The notes under the pieces were generated by a model. That model was not told the origin of the DNA. It was given only the letters and a program-made list of their open reading frames with translations, and searched no databases. From an uncultured Haliea sp. (GTDB lineage Bacteria; Pseudomonadota; Gammaproteobacteria; Pseudomonadales; Halieaceae), in the NCBI GenBank assembly GCA_947258585.1, contig CAMYIZ010000073.1, forward strand, positions 1 to 57,817: DNA of 57,817 nt. Direction: 5' to 3'. A program made the position numbers and the translations under genes. Below are positions 1 to 7,065 of the stretch, piece by piece (position 1 is the stretch's first letter; every line of letters starts with the position of its first letter).

Positions 1-2
1 GC

Positions 3-269
3 CGCTCGCACCAAATCATTGTGTCTCCAGCAATCCGAACCAGCGATTACGCCAGCTTGCTGCGTCTGGTTGTCGCAGGCGGCGGCATTGGGCCGATCCC
101 GAGTCTGGTGGCAACGGCTTCCGTCGCTTCGGGCGTCCTGCTACCCGTGCTCCCGGAGTGGAGCATCTCCAAAGGCACGCTTTACGCCATCAGCTTGGCT
201 GGGCACGGGGCACCTGCCCGAGTCCGGGTCTTCAGGGATTTCGTGCGTACAGAGCTCGCGGGGCCATAG
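3..269 (+). CDS. LysR-family regulator, C-terminal fragment (cut by window edge)
   Basis: The reading frame is open from the first bases and ends at a TAG at 267-269. About 88 residues are visible. They look like the end of a LysR substrate-binding domain: a segment ending in GGGIGPIPSLVA, a hydrophobic strand, then a final helix ending in VRVFRDFVRTEL. The GTG at 21 is probably internal, because the same frame continues upstream with sensible residues (RSHQIIV). The gene runs rightward into sulfatase debris, so its regulatory target is not visible. The family call rests on the C-terminal pattern alone; the DNA-binding domain lies outside the window. Confidence 0.6.
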   Translation, partial: RSHQIIVSPAIRTSDYASLLRLVVAGGGIGPIPSLVATASVASGVLLPVLPEWSISKGTLYAISLAGHGAPARVRVFRDFVRTELAGP

Positions 270-344
270 AGTGATTACGATCAAAAAACCGGTCCAAAGT
301 CACCTTACCATCCCCAACACCAAGAAACCGTTCGACGCGAGGCG

Positions 345-530
345 AAAGGTCGCGGCCCCCGAGGGCGTCAACTTGTTGCCGCTACTCAAAGGTCGTAGGC
401 CCGAGGATCACTCTGAGGACCGATCTATTGTGCGCGAACTGTTCGGGGATCGTTCTGTACTTGGTGACGATTGGTCCCTGGTCTTAATCAATCCGCTGAA
501 GGGAGACGGTGCGAAGCCATGGCGAGGCAG
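345..530 (+). pseudogene. Arylsulfatase remnant (C-terminal fragment)
   Basis: One frame reads through about 60 residues typical of the end of arylsulfatases: GVNLLPLLKG, then ELFGDRSVLGDDWSLV, then a segment ending in GDGAKPW. Intact family members have a very similar block, ending in an ELFGNRA..GDWKLV strand near the C-terminus. No start codon, no catalytic CxPSR motif and no upstream sulfatase domain are present, and the frame carries on into unrelated sequence. It is read as a relic of a deleted sulfatase gene. The fragment is short, so the identification rests on motif recall. Confidence 0.5.
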
Positions 531-548
531 TGGAACCGCCGCGGCGAG

Positions 549-862
549 TCATTTAAGGTCAGAAGCGAGGATGAATGCCTCCAGAGTTTTATCAATGCCG
601 TAAATATGCCGCGTCAGCCATTCGCGCAAGAACATTGCGGTCATTTCGCGAACGGTGGAATCGCTGATGTTCGACGCATCTATCTCTGCAAGTGCGCCCG
701 GAATTTTTCATGCGCGCGAAAATGGGGCGCCCGCTCAGGAAAGGCGAGAGCCTCCAGCAGCTCAAAAAGACGTTGATGCTGTGTCTCCTGCCAGATCAGC
801 TGACTACTGCTCGGTCGGGCCACCGTGCCATTAACTGTCGCTGTACCCCGCGCAATGCTCAT
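549..862 (-). pseudogene. Bacteriohemerythrin, frameshifted and internally deleted
   Basis: The ATG (862-860) overlaps the CopD-like stop as ATGA, so the two were one transcript. The first part reads to ...HFRAHEKFRAHLQ and then stops. A frame change near 686-691 restores DASNISDSTVREMTAMFLREWLTRH and a HIYGID block, the usual end of hemerythrins, to a TGA at 549-551. Residues QHQRLFELL (helix A), HFRAHE (helix C) and WLTRHIYGID (helix D) fit the diiron family. The helix B segment with its HFxxEE ligands appears to be missing. Loss of helix B plus the frameshift suggests a non-functional gene; a sequencing error could explain the frameshift but not the deletion. Confidence 0.6.
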
Positions 863-1305
863 GCTAACAACCCCACACGGTAGCCAACACCAATGATTAC
901 AAATGCGACGGAGAACAAGGTGACGGCGACAATGTGCCAAGCGAGTGTGCCCAGGTTTTCTGCCGTGAGATGTGGAATGATACGAAGACGCGCGTGCGCA
1001 GCAAGTACCAGCGTACCCGCCAGCAGCCCCAGCTTGAGGACGATAGCGCGGGTCGCGGGGTTGTCCAGCTGGAGCCAGGTCGACGGCGGCGCAAGCGTCG
1101 TCGCCAGATATAGTCCGGAGGCCACCTGGATCAAGAGTGCGGGTATGCCGACGCGCTCGAATCTAATCTCGAAGGCCTCAACGGCCACGGTGGATCGCTC
1201 CTTGAGCGCACCTGGCAGAATCCCCAGAGCAAGCACCAGGTGCCCTCCTGTCCAGACAGTCGCGCCGAGAACATGAAGTATCAAAACCGTGGCATAGGCG
1301 CTCAT
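859..1305 (-). CDS. CopD-like integral membrane protein
   Basis: The 148-residue protein has about four hydrophobic segments (near residues 7-27, 52-72, 88-105 and 122-142). It starts with the pattern LHVLGATVWTGGHLVLA, which is characteristic of small CopD/DUF2269-type membrane proteins. Conserved His residues in the first and last helices (LHVL, GGHL, AWHIVAV) could bind heme or copper. Its 3' end overlaps the broken hemerythrin by 4 bp. An FNR/Dnr-like box lies about 215 bp upstream. In denitrifiers such proteins occur near nitrite and NO reduction genes. The exact ligand and function are unknown. Confidence 0.65.
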   Translation of the reverse strand: MSAYATVLILHVLGATVWTGGHLVLALGILPGALKERSTVAVEAFEIRFERVGIPALLIQVASGLYLATTLAPPSTWLQLDNPATRAIVLKLGLLAGTLVLAAHARLRIIPHLTAENLGTLAWHIVAVTLFSVAFVIIGVGYRVGLLA

Positions 1306-1520
1306 CCCAGGGCCCCATAGAACTTGGACTCCACTCTGCCACCGCGCATCAGTGGACGCCGCTGATTACGAGTATAAGTTGACGTTCTGAGGATTCCACC
1401 AAACGTACCTTCACGCGGAATTTTATGGCAGCGATTCATAGCGAGATTGTTGCACAGATCAATCATGTCGAACATCGCATCTCGCCCATCAGTGCAGTCG
1501 CCCTACTTCCAATGATTCAA

Positions 1521-1534
1521 CTGATGCAGATCAA
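1521..1534 (-). promoter_or_regulatory. FNR/Dnr-type box (CTGATGCAGATCAA)
   Basis: The site reads CTGAT-N4-ATCAA and differs by one base from the FNR/Anr/Dnr consensus TTGAT-N4-ATCAA. It lies 216 bp upstream of the leftward copD-like start. Control of copD-hemerythrin by low oxygen or NO is inferred; no -10 element at a fixed distance was established. Confidence 0.45.
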
Positions 1535-1703
1535 TTGCGTGTATGCAGATGCTTCAAAATGAATGCAATGAGGGTCGGTAAACTGATTTCCAGCCTGTTT
1601 ATCTCTAGACAAGAAAAGCAGATTTCCGTCACGCGGTTCCTACCTTCCCGCTGCTTTGCTGATCAGCCAGAATGCGCCTGGCTAGGAGAGGAGCGCCACA
1701 TTC

Positions 1704-1725
1704 GGCCGGCTTTTGAAAACCGGCC
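1704..1725 (-). terminator. Hairpin after nnrU (possible terminator)
   Basis: The arms GGCCGG and CCGGCC are separated by a TTTT/AAAA-rich centre that can also pair, with one mismatch. The hairpin lies 12 bp beyond the nnrU stop on the leftward strand. There is no clear U-run, so intrinsic termination is uncertain. Confidence 0.3.
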
Positions 1726-1736
1726 TACCACAAGTC

Positions 1737-2486
1737 TCAATTGAACGCTGCGAATACGCCCACTGGTAGCGCTGGCACACCGATCACCACGGGGTGAATC
1801 AGCAGGATTGCGGCATAAGCGATCAGGCCAAGCAGCAGGCGACCCCAGGGTACGCTGCCCCAAGCGGGCCGCCAGCGACCGGTCACCAAGGCCGCCCCCG
1901 GTACGAGCGAGGTGTTGACCGCCAGCGCTTGCCAATGAGCTGTACCGAGGGCGGCCTTGCGCCTGCCATCTACGAGGCGCATGCCGTAGATGGAAAAAGC
2001 GGCCAGCGGCAGGAACAGCAACAAGGTCGCCAGTTCGCCGTTCGGCACGACATGAGCACCGGCCCACAGCGCCAATGCGAGCAGCAGAGGGTGCCGACAG
2101 AAACCAGCGGGGCCCGGAGCCGAGGACAGGAAGCGTTCATTCCCTGCACCGCCGAAGCTCAACGGGTTGGGTGTTCCCGCCGCAGCTGCAATGAGGAGGC
2201 AGACAGGCAGCATGGTCACAACCGTAACCCAGGGCTGCCATGGCGCGTAGTACCAAAGCACGACGACCGGGGCAGCGAGCGTGGCTGCAATGAGCCACAC
2301 CAGCAAAATCAACGACAGCAGGCTGTACAGAGCAGTGAAGCTGCGCTCCCCTAGCCTTTGCACTAGCGCAGCACGGAACACCGGCCGAGCGAGCCAGCGA
2401 TGTGACAGCACGAACAACGTCAATGCGAGTACCGGCTGCCACCAGCCACCAAGGAGCTGCACATTTGAGTCGAGCGTGAATATCAT
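1737..2486 (-). CDS. nnrU: NnrU family membrane protein
   Basis: The 249-residue protein has six to seven hydrophobic segments and the NnrU family pattern near the N-terminus: SHRW, then LVQRLGER, then LYSLLSLILLVWLI. A central PLSFGGAGNERF is followed by GFCRHPLLLAL, a motif shared with NnrU and isoprenylcysteine methyltransferase-like membrane proteins (RHP). NnrU proteins occur with nitrite and NO reductases in denitrifiers and are needed for nitric oxide metabolism in some of them; the biochemical role is not settled. The gene is transcribed alone leftward, downstream of the HPP-CBS gene and separated from it by about 310 bp. Confidence 0.85.
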   Translation of the reverse strand: MIFTLDSNVQLLGGWWQPVLALTLFVLSHRWLARPVFRAALVQRLGERSFTALYSLLSLILLVWLIAATLAAPVVVLWYYAPWQPWVTVVTMLPVCLLIAAAAGTPNPLSFGGAGNERFLSSAPGPAGFCRHPLLLALALWAGAHVVPNGELATLLLFLPLAAFSIYGMRLVDGRRKAALGTAHWQALAVNTSLVPGAALVTGRWRPAWGSVPWGRLLLGLIAYAAILLIHPVVIGVPALPVGVFAAFN

Positions 2487-2796
2487 GCGTTGTTCAGCAT
2501 CCTTTTAATCGTGAGATTCGTCAGCTCTTCGCCAGACCGGATGAAGTGCTGGATGCCGGTCACAACAATTTTAAGGCAACTCTGATTAGCTCCAATCATG
2601 GCTCACAATAGGCACCACCACAATCGTGCACAGGACTGATGCCGCAGGACTCAATTTCTGAAGTCGGGTTCGATAAGTACACTCTCTCCTCCCCAATGCG
2701 GGCAATAGCAAGCGCCACCAGTACTACCTGCATGAAGGGGCCGCCACCCAGCGTGAGATGCTCGCTCTGGCGCCTGAACTGCTGCTACCTGCCCGA
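2487..2796. other. Intergenic region upstream of nnrU
   Basis: No gene is seen in these 310 bp. A short inverted repeat, TGATT-N6-AATCA, lies at 2583-2598, about 97 bp upstream of nnrU. It is reminiscent of FNR half-sites but has the wrong spacing, so it is recorded only as a candidate operator. Confidence 0.25.
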
Positions 2797-4005
2797 TTAA
2801 TCCGAAAATGCGGGGTCGTTGCGCGCGATATGCTCTGCGAGCACGGCCAGGAGATCCGACCGGGTGACTACACCCACCAGTCTTTCGTCAGCATTGATCG
2901 GCACCGCCTGTACACCGTGGTCCGCAAGCAGAGGGATGAGGGCACCCACGGGCGTTGTATCCTTAACGGAGATGACAGGCGTGGTCATGATGTCAGCGGC
3001 GCGTCCCCGCCAGCGCATCGTCGCGCGGGATGCACGGCCAAGGAGGGTAGCGGCACGGGTTTGCGGGGCGGCAATGGCTCGCTGTATGAAGTCGTTCTGG
3101 GAAATGATACCCGCAATCCTGGCGTTCTCGTCCACCACGGGCAGGGTTTTGAAATGGTGCTCGCGAAACAGCGCCGCGACCTGGGTAAGAGGTGTACCCA
3201 AACTCACAGTCACCAGGTCCCGTGACATGACGTCGGCGCAGGTGAGGTTGCCAACTTTCTTCGTCGCAAGGGTTTCCTCCGCCGCGGCCAACAATTCTGC
3301 AAGGTCTTCGAGGCCGATGTTGGTGGACTGCCGAAAGCGCTGCACCAGCTGTTGCAGCTCTTCTGGTTCAAGTCCCAGGCGGAGCAGCGGGTCAGGATCG
3401 GTGGTGCCGTGACGGCCCGGTTCCGGATAGTGCCCGAGTGGGTAATTGCGACCGGTGGCACGGTGGAACAGCATCGCCGCGACCACAAGCAGCAGCGTGT
3501 CCAGCAGGATCGGTGCCAACACGAAGCTATAGGCCAGCTCCACAACCGGGTCGCCGGCGAGCATGGTTGCCAGAGCGATGGCTCCGCCCGGCGGGTGCAT
3601 CGCGCGCAACAGAGACATGGCGACCATGGCGCCGGCTACTGCCACACCCGCGGCGATGGGACCGGAACCGCCCAACAAGAGGACTGTAACCGCTACGACA
3701 CCTGACACCGTATTGCCGACCACTGCCGACCAGGGTTGCGCCAACGGTGAATTTGGCAGGGCAAACAGGAGGAACGCGGTAGCCCCCAGCGGTGCAATGA
3801 GGAACAGCCCTCCGCCGCTGCCCGGCGTTCCGTCAGCCGCGAGCCAGGCCAGCATACTCCCGCAGAGGCAGAGTGCCAGTCCGGCACCGACAGCGGCGCG
3901 CAGCGCCTCTGCAGCAGGCGGCGCAGCCATCGCGGGGCCGACGGAGGCGAGCGCGTGCCCCAGGAATCGGCGGGCTTTCAGGACAACAGAAGTTAATTTT
4001 TGCAC
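2797..4005 (-). CDS. HPP family membrane protein with two CBS domains
   Basis: The 402-residue protein has an N-terminal HPP domain (about residues 30-185). This holds four or five membrane segments, including LIAPLGATAFLLFALP and the name-giving HPPGGA at 137-142. A linker follows, then two CBS repeats from about 255 to 395, recognisable by CADVMSRDLVTV...PVVDENARIAGIIS and ADIMTTPVISV...LVGVVTRSDLLAVL. HPP proteins in plants and cyanobacteria transport nitrite; CBS pairs usually sense adenine nucleotides. Position next to nnrU and upstream of nitrite-respiration genes makes a nitrite channel or transporter gated by energy status plausible, but that role is inferred. Confidence 0.85.
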   Translation of the reverse strand: MQKLTSVVLKARRFLGHALASVGPAMAAPPAAEALRAAVGAGLALCLCGSMLAWLAADGTPGSGGGLFLIAPLGATAFLLFALPNSPLAQPWSAVVGNTVSGVVAVTVLLLGGSGPIAAGVAVAGAMVAMSLLRAMHPPGGAIALATMLAGDPVVELAYSFVLAPILLDTLLLVVAAMLFHRATGRNYPLGHYPEPGRHGTTDPDPLLRLGLEPEELQQLVQRFRQSTNIGLEDLAELLAAAEETLATKKVGNLTCADVMSRDLVTVSLGTPLTQVAALFREHHFKTLPVVDENARIAGIISQNDFIQRAIAAPQTRAATLLGRASRATMRWRGRAADIMTTPVISVKDTTPVGALIPLLADHGVQAVPINADERLVGVVTRSDLLAVLAEHIARNDPAFSD

Positions 4006-4133
4006 ATTGGAAAGAAGGCAGCGACCTGCCGAGTCGGGAAAATAGGGGGGCGAAGCTTAATCGAATTTCTCGAGGGAATACAGCTTGGCACCAACTTTAC
4101 CCCGCACACCGAAGGCCACCCCCAACGAAATGC

Positions 4134-4170
4134 GAAAAAGACGAGGCCGGGCACCTGGCCCGGCCTCGTC
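4134..4170 (-). terminator. Strong intrinsic terminator
   Basis: A perfect 13-bp GC-rich stem (GACGAGGCCGGGC at 4140-4152 with its complement at 4158-4170) has a 5-base loop. On the leftward strand a run of five T follows immediately (4135-4139). It lies 7 bp beyond the stop of the small gene at 4177-4266 and marks that gene as a real transcription unit. Confidence 0.85.
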
Positions 4171-4176
4171 GGCACT

Positions 4177-4266
4177 TCAATCTCCGGATTTGCGCTTGTC
4201 ACGTTTCTCGCGCCGTTTTTCCTTCAGACTTTTCTGTGCATCCTTCCTGGGTTTCTCTTTGCTCAT
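4177..4266 (-). CDS. Small lysine/arginine-rich protein, 29 aa
   Basis: ATG at 4266-4264 opens a 29-codon frame to TGA at 4179-4177. The product is almost entirely charged, with many Lys, Arg and Glu residues (it starts MSKEKPRKDAQK and ends KRKSGD), and is probably a single basic helix. A GAGGA ribosome site lies about 9 bases before the start, and a perfect terminator follows directly, which argues strongly for translation. Similar tiny lysine-rich proteins of unknown function are common in gammaproteobacteria. A role in binding RNA or DNA is possible but nothing in the sequence proves it. Confidence 0.65.
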   Translation of the reverse strand: MSKEKPRKDAQKSLKEKRREKRDKRKSGD

Positions 4267-4353
4267 GGTTTTAGCTTCCTCGAGGGACTTTACGCCGGGC
4301 TGCCGCTGTCGTTCCGGACATCAGTGAAAAAGATAGGCGGCAGAGTAAATGCT

Positions 4354-4758
4354 TCATGGCGTCAGGCCCTCCCCGTTCACACCCGCGACCACCTCGTCAT
4401 CGGAGAGAATGTCGACGAGAAGAAAGCGGTACTCCCGACCAAGAAGTTCCGCACGGACGATATCTCCCACTTCGGCCCCGAGCAGGGCCGCTCCCAGCGG
4501 GGAAAATATCGAGATCAGGCCGCGATCTGGATCGGCCTTTTCGGCTGGTACGAGTGAAAACTGCGCCTGGCCTTGATAGGACAGGTCTTCAACCCGTACG
4601 GTACCACCCAACCTGGCCATCGCGCGGGCAACACCGGGCAGGCCTTCATTCTGTTGCATTTCCAATTGATCAAAGACTCTTGCCAGCTGGAAGGGCTGGC
4701 TGTATATCCGCAGACTGCTACACATGTTGCACAGCCGGGACAGGGAACTCGCTGTCAT
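4354..4758 (-). CDS. Rnk-like GreA/GreB C-terminal domain protein
   Basis: The 134-residue product ends in a GreA/GreB C-terminal (FKBP-like) fold: a VRVEDL strand, then ISIFSPLGAALLGAEVGDIV, the typical signature of Rnk/GreB-like proteins. The N-terminal half (MTASSLSRLCNMCS...) is a short helical region rather than the long Gre coiled coil, so it resembles Rnk, a regulator of nucleoside diphosphate kinase that binds RNA polymerase. The start at 4758 is preferred over the ATG at 4815 because GGGAG lies 8 bases upstream. It is a lone leftward gene between the small basic gene and the MOSC gene. A role in this island is not evident. Confidence 0.7.
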   Translation of the reverse strand: MTASSLSRLCNMCSSLRIYSQPFQLARVFDQLEMQQNEGLPGVARAMARLGGTVRVEDLSYQGQAQFSLVPAEKADPDRGLISIFSPLGAALLGAEVGDIVRAELLGREYRFLLVDILSDDEVVAGVNGEGLTP

Positions 4759-4815
4759 TTTCCAACTCCCACGCAGAACCATCTTCGACGCGTAAGCGCC
4801 AAGCATTACTTGCAA

Positions 4816-5176
4816 ACTTGAATCGGAGAGAGAACTGCCAGGTGCCCACAGGCACCTGGCCTAACAGAGAAAGGTGGGAGTCTTGCCGAGCAACAGACTA
4901 TACGTCGAGCAACGCATAGAGAAATATCCCTTAAAAAATAGCTTCAGACAGCCAGAAGCCAAGACCATAGCCCTTCTGGACAGGGAAAGCAAACCAATGG
5001 GTACTTTTAGGTATCTCCCCCTCAGCTTTCCGGTAGTTTTCCAAAACATCGTCTGCGATATCGGGGTTCAATCCGAACCGCATAGTTCATTTTGGGTTGC
5101 ACCTGGTGCCGCAGTAGCATTCCCCCGCCTGCTGCGGCATGCTGCCAGTAAGTTGCTGATGGTGAGGAAAGGCATC
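4816..5176. other. Intergenic region before the MOSC gene
   Basis: It holds a perfect hairpin at 4837-4860 (10-bp arms GCCAGGTGCC and GGCACCTGGC around CACA) and one possible leftward 50-codon frame. The hairpin has no clear T-run on either side. A rightward open frame reads through from 4874 into the MOSC gene, but its upstream part lacks family resemblance and a ribosome site. Confidence 0.4.
4931..5083 (-). CDS. Possible small ORF, 50 aa, unknown
   Basis: The frame starts with MRFGLNPDIADDVLENYRK and ends GLGFWLSEAIF. Its composition looks protein-like, with an acidic helix followed by aromatic residues. There is no ribosome-binding site before the ATG and no recognised family. It could be the 3' remnant of a longer gene. 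Low confidence. Confidence 0.2.
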   Translation of the reverse strand: MRFGLNPDIADDVLENYRKAEGEIPKSTHWFAFPVQKGYGLGFWLSEAIF

Positions 5177-6064
5177 ATGAGAATCGCAATTGTAACGGAG
5201 CTGTGGCGTTATCCGGTGAAAAGCTGTGGCGGTGAGAGCCTGAACAGCGCCATCATCGGCGCGGGCGGCGTCTGCGGAGACCGCCACTGGGCAGTGTATG
5301 ACCCCATCCCTCCAATCATCCGCAGTGCCAAGCAATGGCCGCGTCTGCTGGAGCTTCGTGCGCGATACCTGGCTCCCCCCTCTCTGGGAGATTACGGCGA
5401 TGCTGTTGCGCCGGTACGTTTGACAGCACCCGATGGTAGCTTTCATGAAAGCAGCGATTTGCGAGCTTGCGAAAATTGGCTGAGCCGCTGGCTGGACACC
5501 CCCGCCCAGCTGAAACCCAGAACGCCCCGCGCAGATAGCGCCCTTTACGCACTGCCGAGCGCACGCACCGAGCAGCAGATCGCCAAGGAGATCGGGCTCG
5601 ACGCCGGTGAAACCCTTCCAGACTTCGGTGCGTTTGACGAGGACGTGGCCGCGGCGCTTCAGTTCCATGCCACACCGCCGGGTTTTCTGTACGATGCCTT
5701 TCCAGTGCATATACTGACCACGGACTCACTACAGTTCCTCAGTGAAGCGTCAGGACTTGACGCGGACGTTCGTCGGTTTCGGCCCAATATCCTGCTGGAG
5801 ATGATTTCACCCAGCTGCGCGACAACCGAACAGGGGTGGGTCGGTGCGACGCTGAAAATCGGGAGAGTCGCTGTGCAAGTCGATTCGCCGACATCGCGCT
5901 GCTCAATGCCGGGCCATGCGCAGCCGGGCTTCGACCTGCGAGAGGAAAAGGGCCTCCCCAGGGCCATGGCGGAACATGTAGATCGCAATCTGGGCGTCAA
6001 CGTCAGGGTCATCGAGCCCGGCACTATGAAAGTCGGTGACCCGGTGCAATTGCTACAACCATAA
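5177..6064 (+). CDS. MOSC domain protein (MOSC N-terminal barrel plus MOSC)
   Basis: The 295-residue protein begins with an MOSC N-terminal beta-barrel: ELWRYPVKSCGGESL, then GDRHWAVYD. It ends in the MOSC domain with RFRPNILLEM, then VDSPTSRCSMPG (the conserved Cys of the family) and GVNVRVIEPGTMKVGDPV. MOSC proteins bind molybdenum-cofactor sulfur or act in reductive detoxification with a partner reductase (as in YiiM, YcbX and mARC). The start at 5177 has GAGGAAAGG just upstream. The frame extends further upstream but without family residues. A RidA gene follows 12 bp downstream, so they probably share a transcript. The substrate is unknown. Confidence 0.8.
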   Translation: MRIAIVTELWRYPVKSCGGESLNSAIIGAGGVCGDRHWAVYDPIPPIIRSAKQWPRLLELRARYLAPPSLGDYGDAVAPVRLTAPDGSFHESSDLRACENWLSRWLDTPAQLKPRTPRADSALYALPSARTEQQIAKEIGLDAGETLPDFGAFDEDVAAALQFHATPPGFLYDAFPVHILTTDSLQFLSEASGLDADVRRFRPNILLEMISPSCATTEQGWVGATLKIGRVAVQVDSPTSRCSMPGHAQPGFDLREEKGLPRAMAEHVDRNLGVNVRVIEPGTMKVGDPVQLLQP

Positions 6065-6076
6065 CAAGGGATTCCA

Positions 6077-6535
6077 ATGAGTATCGAACATATACAGCCC
6101 AGCGGACTTTTTCGGGTACAGGGCATGAGCCATGTTGTGGTGGCCACTGGCCGCACCGCCTACATCGCTGGCCAGGGCGCCTACGATGAGGAATTTCAGC
6201 TGGTTGGCCGAGGAGACCTGTTCACACAGGCCCTGCAAGCATTCAGCAATCTGTGTGTCGCCCTGCAGGCGGTCGGCGCCACACCGCAAAAGGTCGTCTC
6301 AAGCACAATCTACATTGTCGACCTGACCCCGGAAAAGACCGAAGTTCTTGTCCAGGCCATGAGCCAAGCACTCGATGGGGAGCCCTTCCCGCCGAACGCC
6401 TCCACCCTGGTGGGCGTTACCCAGCTGGCTTATCCGGAAATGTTGATCGAAATATCTGCAATTGCAGTGTTCGGAGCCCCTACAGAATCCGACCAGACAA
6501 CCAAATACGTTGCTACGCAAGGGGCAGGAGGCTAA
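6077..6535 (+). CDS. RidA/YjgF family protein
   Basis: The 152-residue protein carries the RidA pattern: SHVVVATGRTAYIAGQGAYDEEFQLVGRGDLFTQ near the N-terminus, then VVSSTIYIVDL in the middle and TLVGVTQLAYPEMLIEISAIAVF at the end. RidA proteins hydrolyse reactive enamine/imine intermediates or have chlorination-dependent chaperone activity. The Arg that binds the substrate carboxylate in true RidA (STRxxV...LARPEML) is replaced around LVGVTQLAYPEML, so this is a RidA-like subfamily member. It sits 12 bp after the MOSC gene and 2 bp before the DUF6306-type gene, so the three form an operon. Targets are unknown. Confidence 0.8.
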   Translation: MSIEHIQPSGLFRVQGMSHVVVATGRTAYIAGQGAYDEEFQLVGRGDLFTQALQAFSNLCVALQAVGATPQKVVSSTIYIVDLTPEKTEVLVQAMSQALDGEPFPPNASTLVGVTQLAYPEMLIEISAIAVFGAPTESDQTTKYVATQGAGG

Positions 6536-6537
6536 GC

Positions 6538-7065
6538 ATGACCAACTCGCCCCCGACCTCTAGCCCCTGCGGCTTGCTCGACACCGATCCCGCCTATCAC
6601 GGGTTTTTGACACTTGGGGAGATACAAGAGTTGCTCCTCAGATTGCTCCATGCAGAGCGCGCTGGCGCACGTGTCTGCACACTGTCTCTTGCTGACGCCG
6701 TAACCGAAGCACAGCGGCAGCTGCTTGTCGCCATTCATGACGATGAGGTGGCCTCATGTAAGCGGCTAATCCATGCCATGCGCAGCATCGGAGCCGCACC
6801 CGACCAAGAAGTCGGTGACTTTGTCGAAAAGTGCATGGAGATCCGCGACTTCACCGCCAGGCTGCAGTTTCTCAACCGCGGCCAGCGTTGGGTTGCGAGA
6901 AAAATCACCGAGGCACTTCCGAAGATTTCCCAGGAAGCAGTATTGATGCAGCTGACCCCCATGCTGCGGGACCACGAGCGCAACATCGCTGCACTGGACG
7001 CGGCGCTGGAAGCCGGTGGCAGCGCCAGCCCCGACGAGACCTCCGCGAGCAACAACGTCAGCTGA
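6538..7065 (+). CDS. Uncharacterised helical protein (DUF6306-like)
   Basis: The 175-residue product is mostly alpha-helical with no signal peptide. It contains LTLGEIQELLLRLLHAERAGARV, then AIHDDEVASCKRLIHAMRSIGAA, then LTPMLRDHERNIAALDAAL. The spaced Glu and His residues (HAERAGA, HDDE, LRDHERNI) resemble the metal ligands of ferritin-like four-helix bundles. I associate this pattern with DUF6306, from memory. ATG at 6538 lies 2 bp after the RidA stop. The last 8 bp overlap the end of norR on the other strand. Its place between a RidA gene and norR suggests a role in nitrosative stress, possibly as a diiron protein; this is inferred. Confidence 0.6.
   Translation: MTNSPPTSSPCGLLDTDPAYHGFLTLGEIQELLLRLLHAERAGARVCTLSLADAVTEAQRQLLVAIHDDEVASCKRLIHAMRSIGAAPDQEVGDFVEKCMEIRDFTARLQFLNRGQRWVARKITEALPKISQEAVLMQLTPMLRDHERNIAALDAALEAGGSASPDETSASNNVS

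Larger units (their letters stand above)
1306..1736. other. Intergenic region between copD-like gene and nnrU
   Basis: This 431-bp stretch has no convincing gene. The rightward frame at 1535-1744 has no ribosome site and no family resemblance. It holds an FNR/Dnr-type palindrome at 1521-1534 and an imperfect hairpin at 1704-1725. Both leftward neighbours could use signals here: the copD-like gene for its promoter and nnrU for its transcript end. Confidence 0.5.

Noticed and set aside
1535-1744. Rightward ORF of 69 aa after the FNR-type box
   Set aside because: No ribosome site, no family pattern, and it runs across the hairpin after nnrU.
2583-2598. TGATT-N6-AATCA as FNR box for nnrU
   Set aside because: Spacing is wrong for FNR/Dnr (N4 between TTGAT and ATCAA), so it is kept as a weak candidate operator only.
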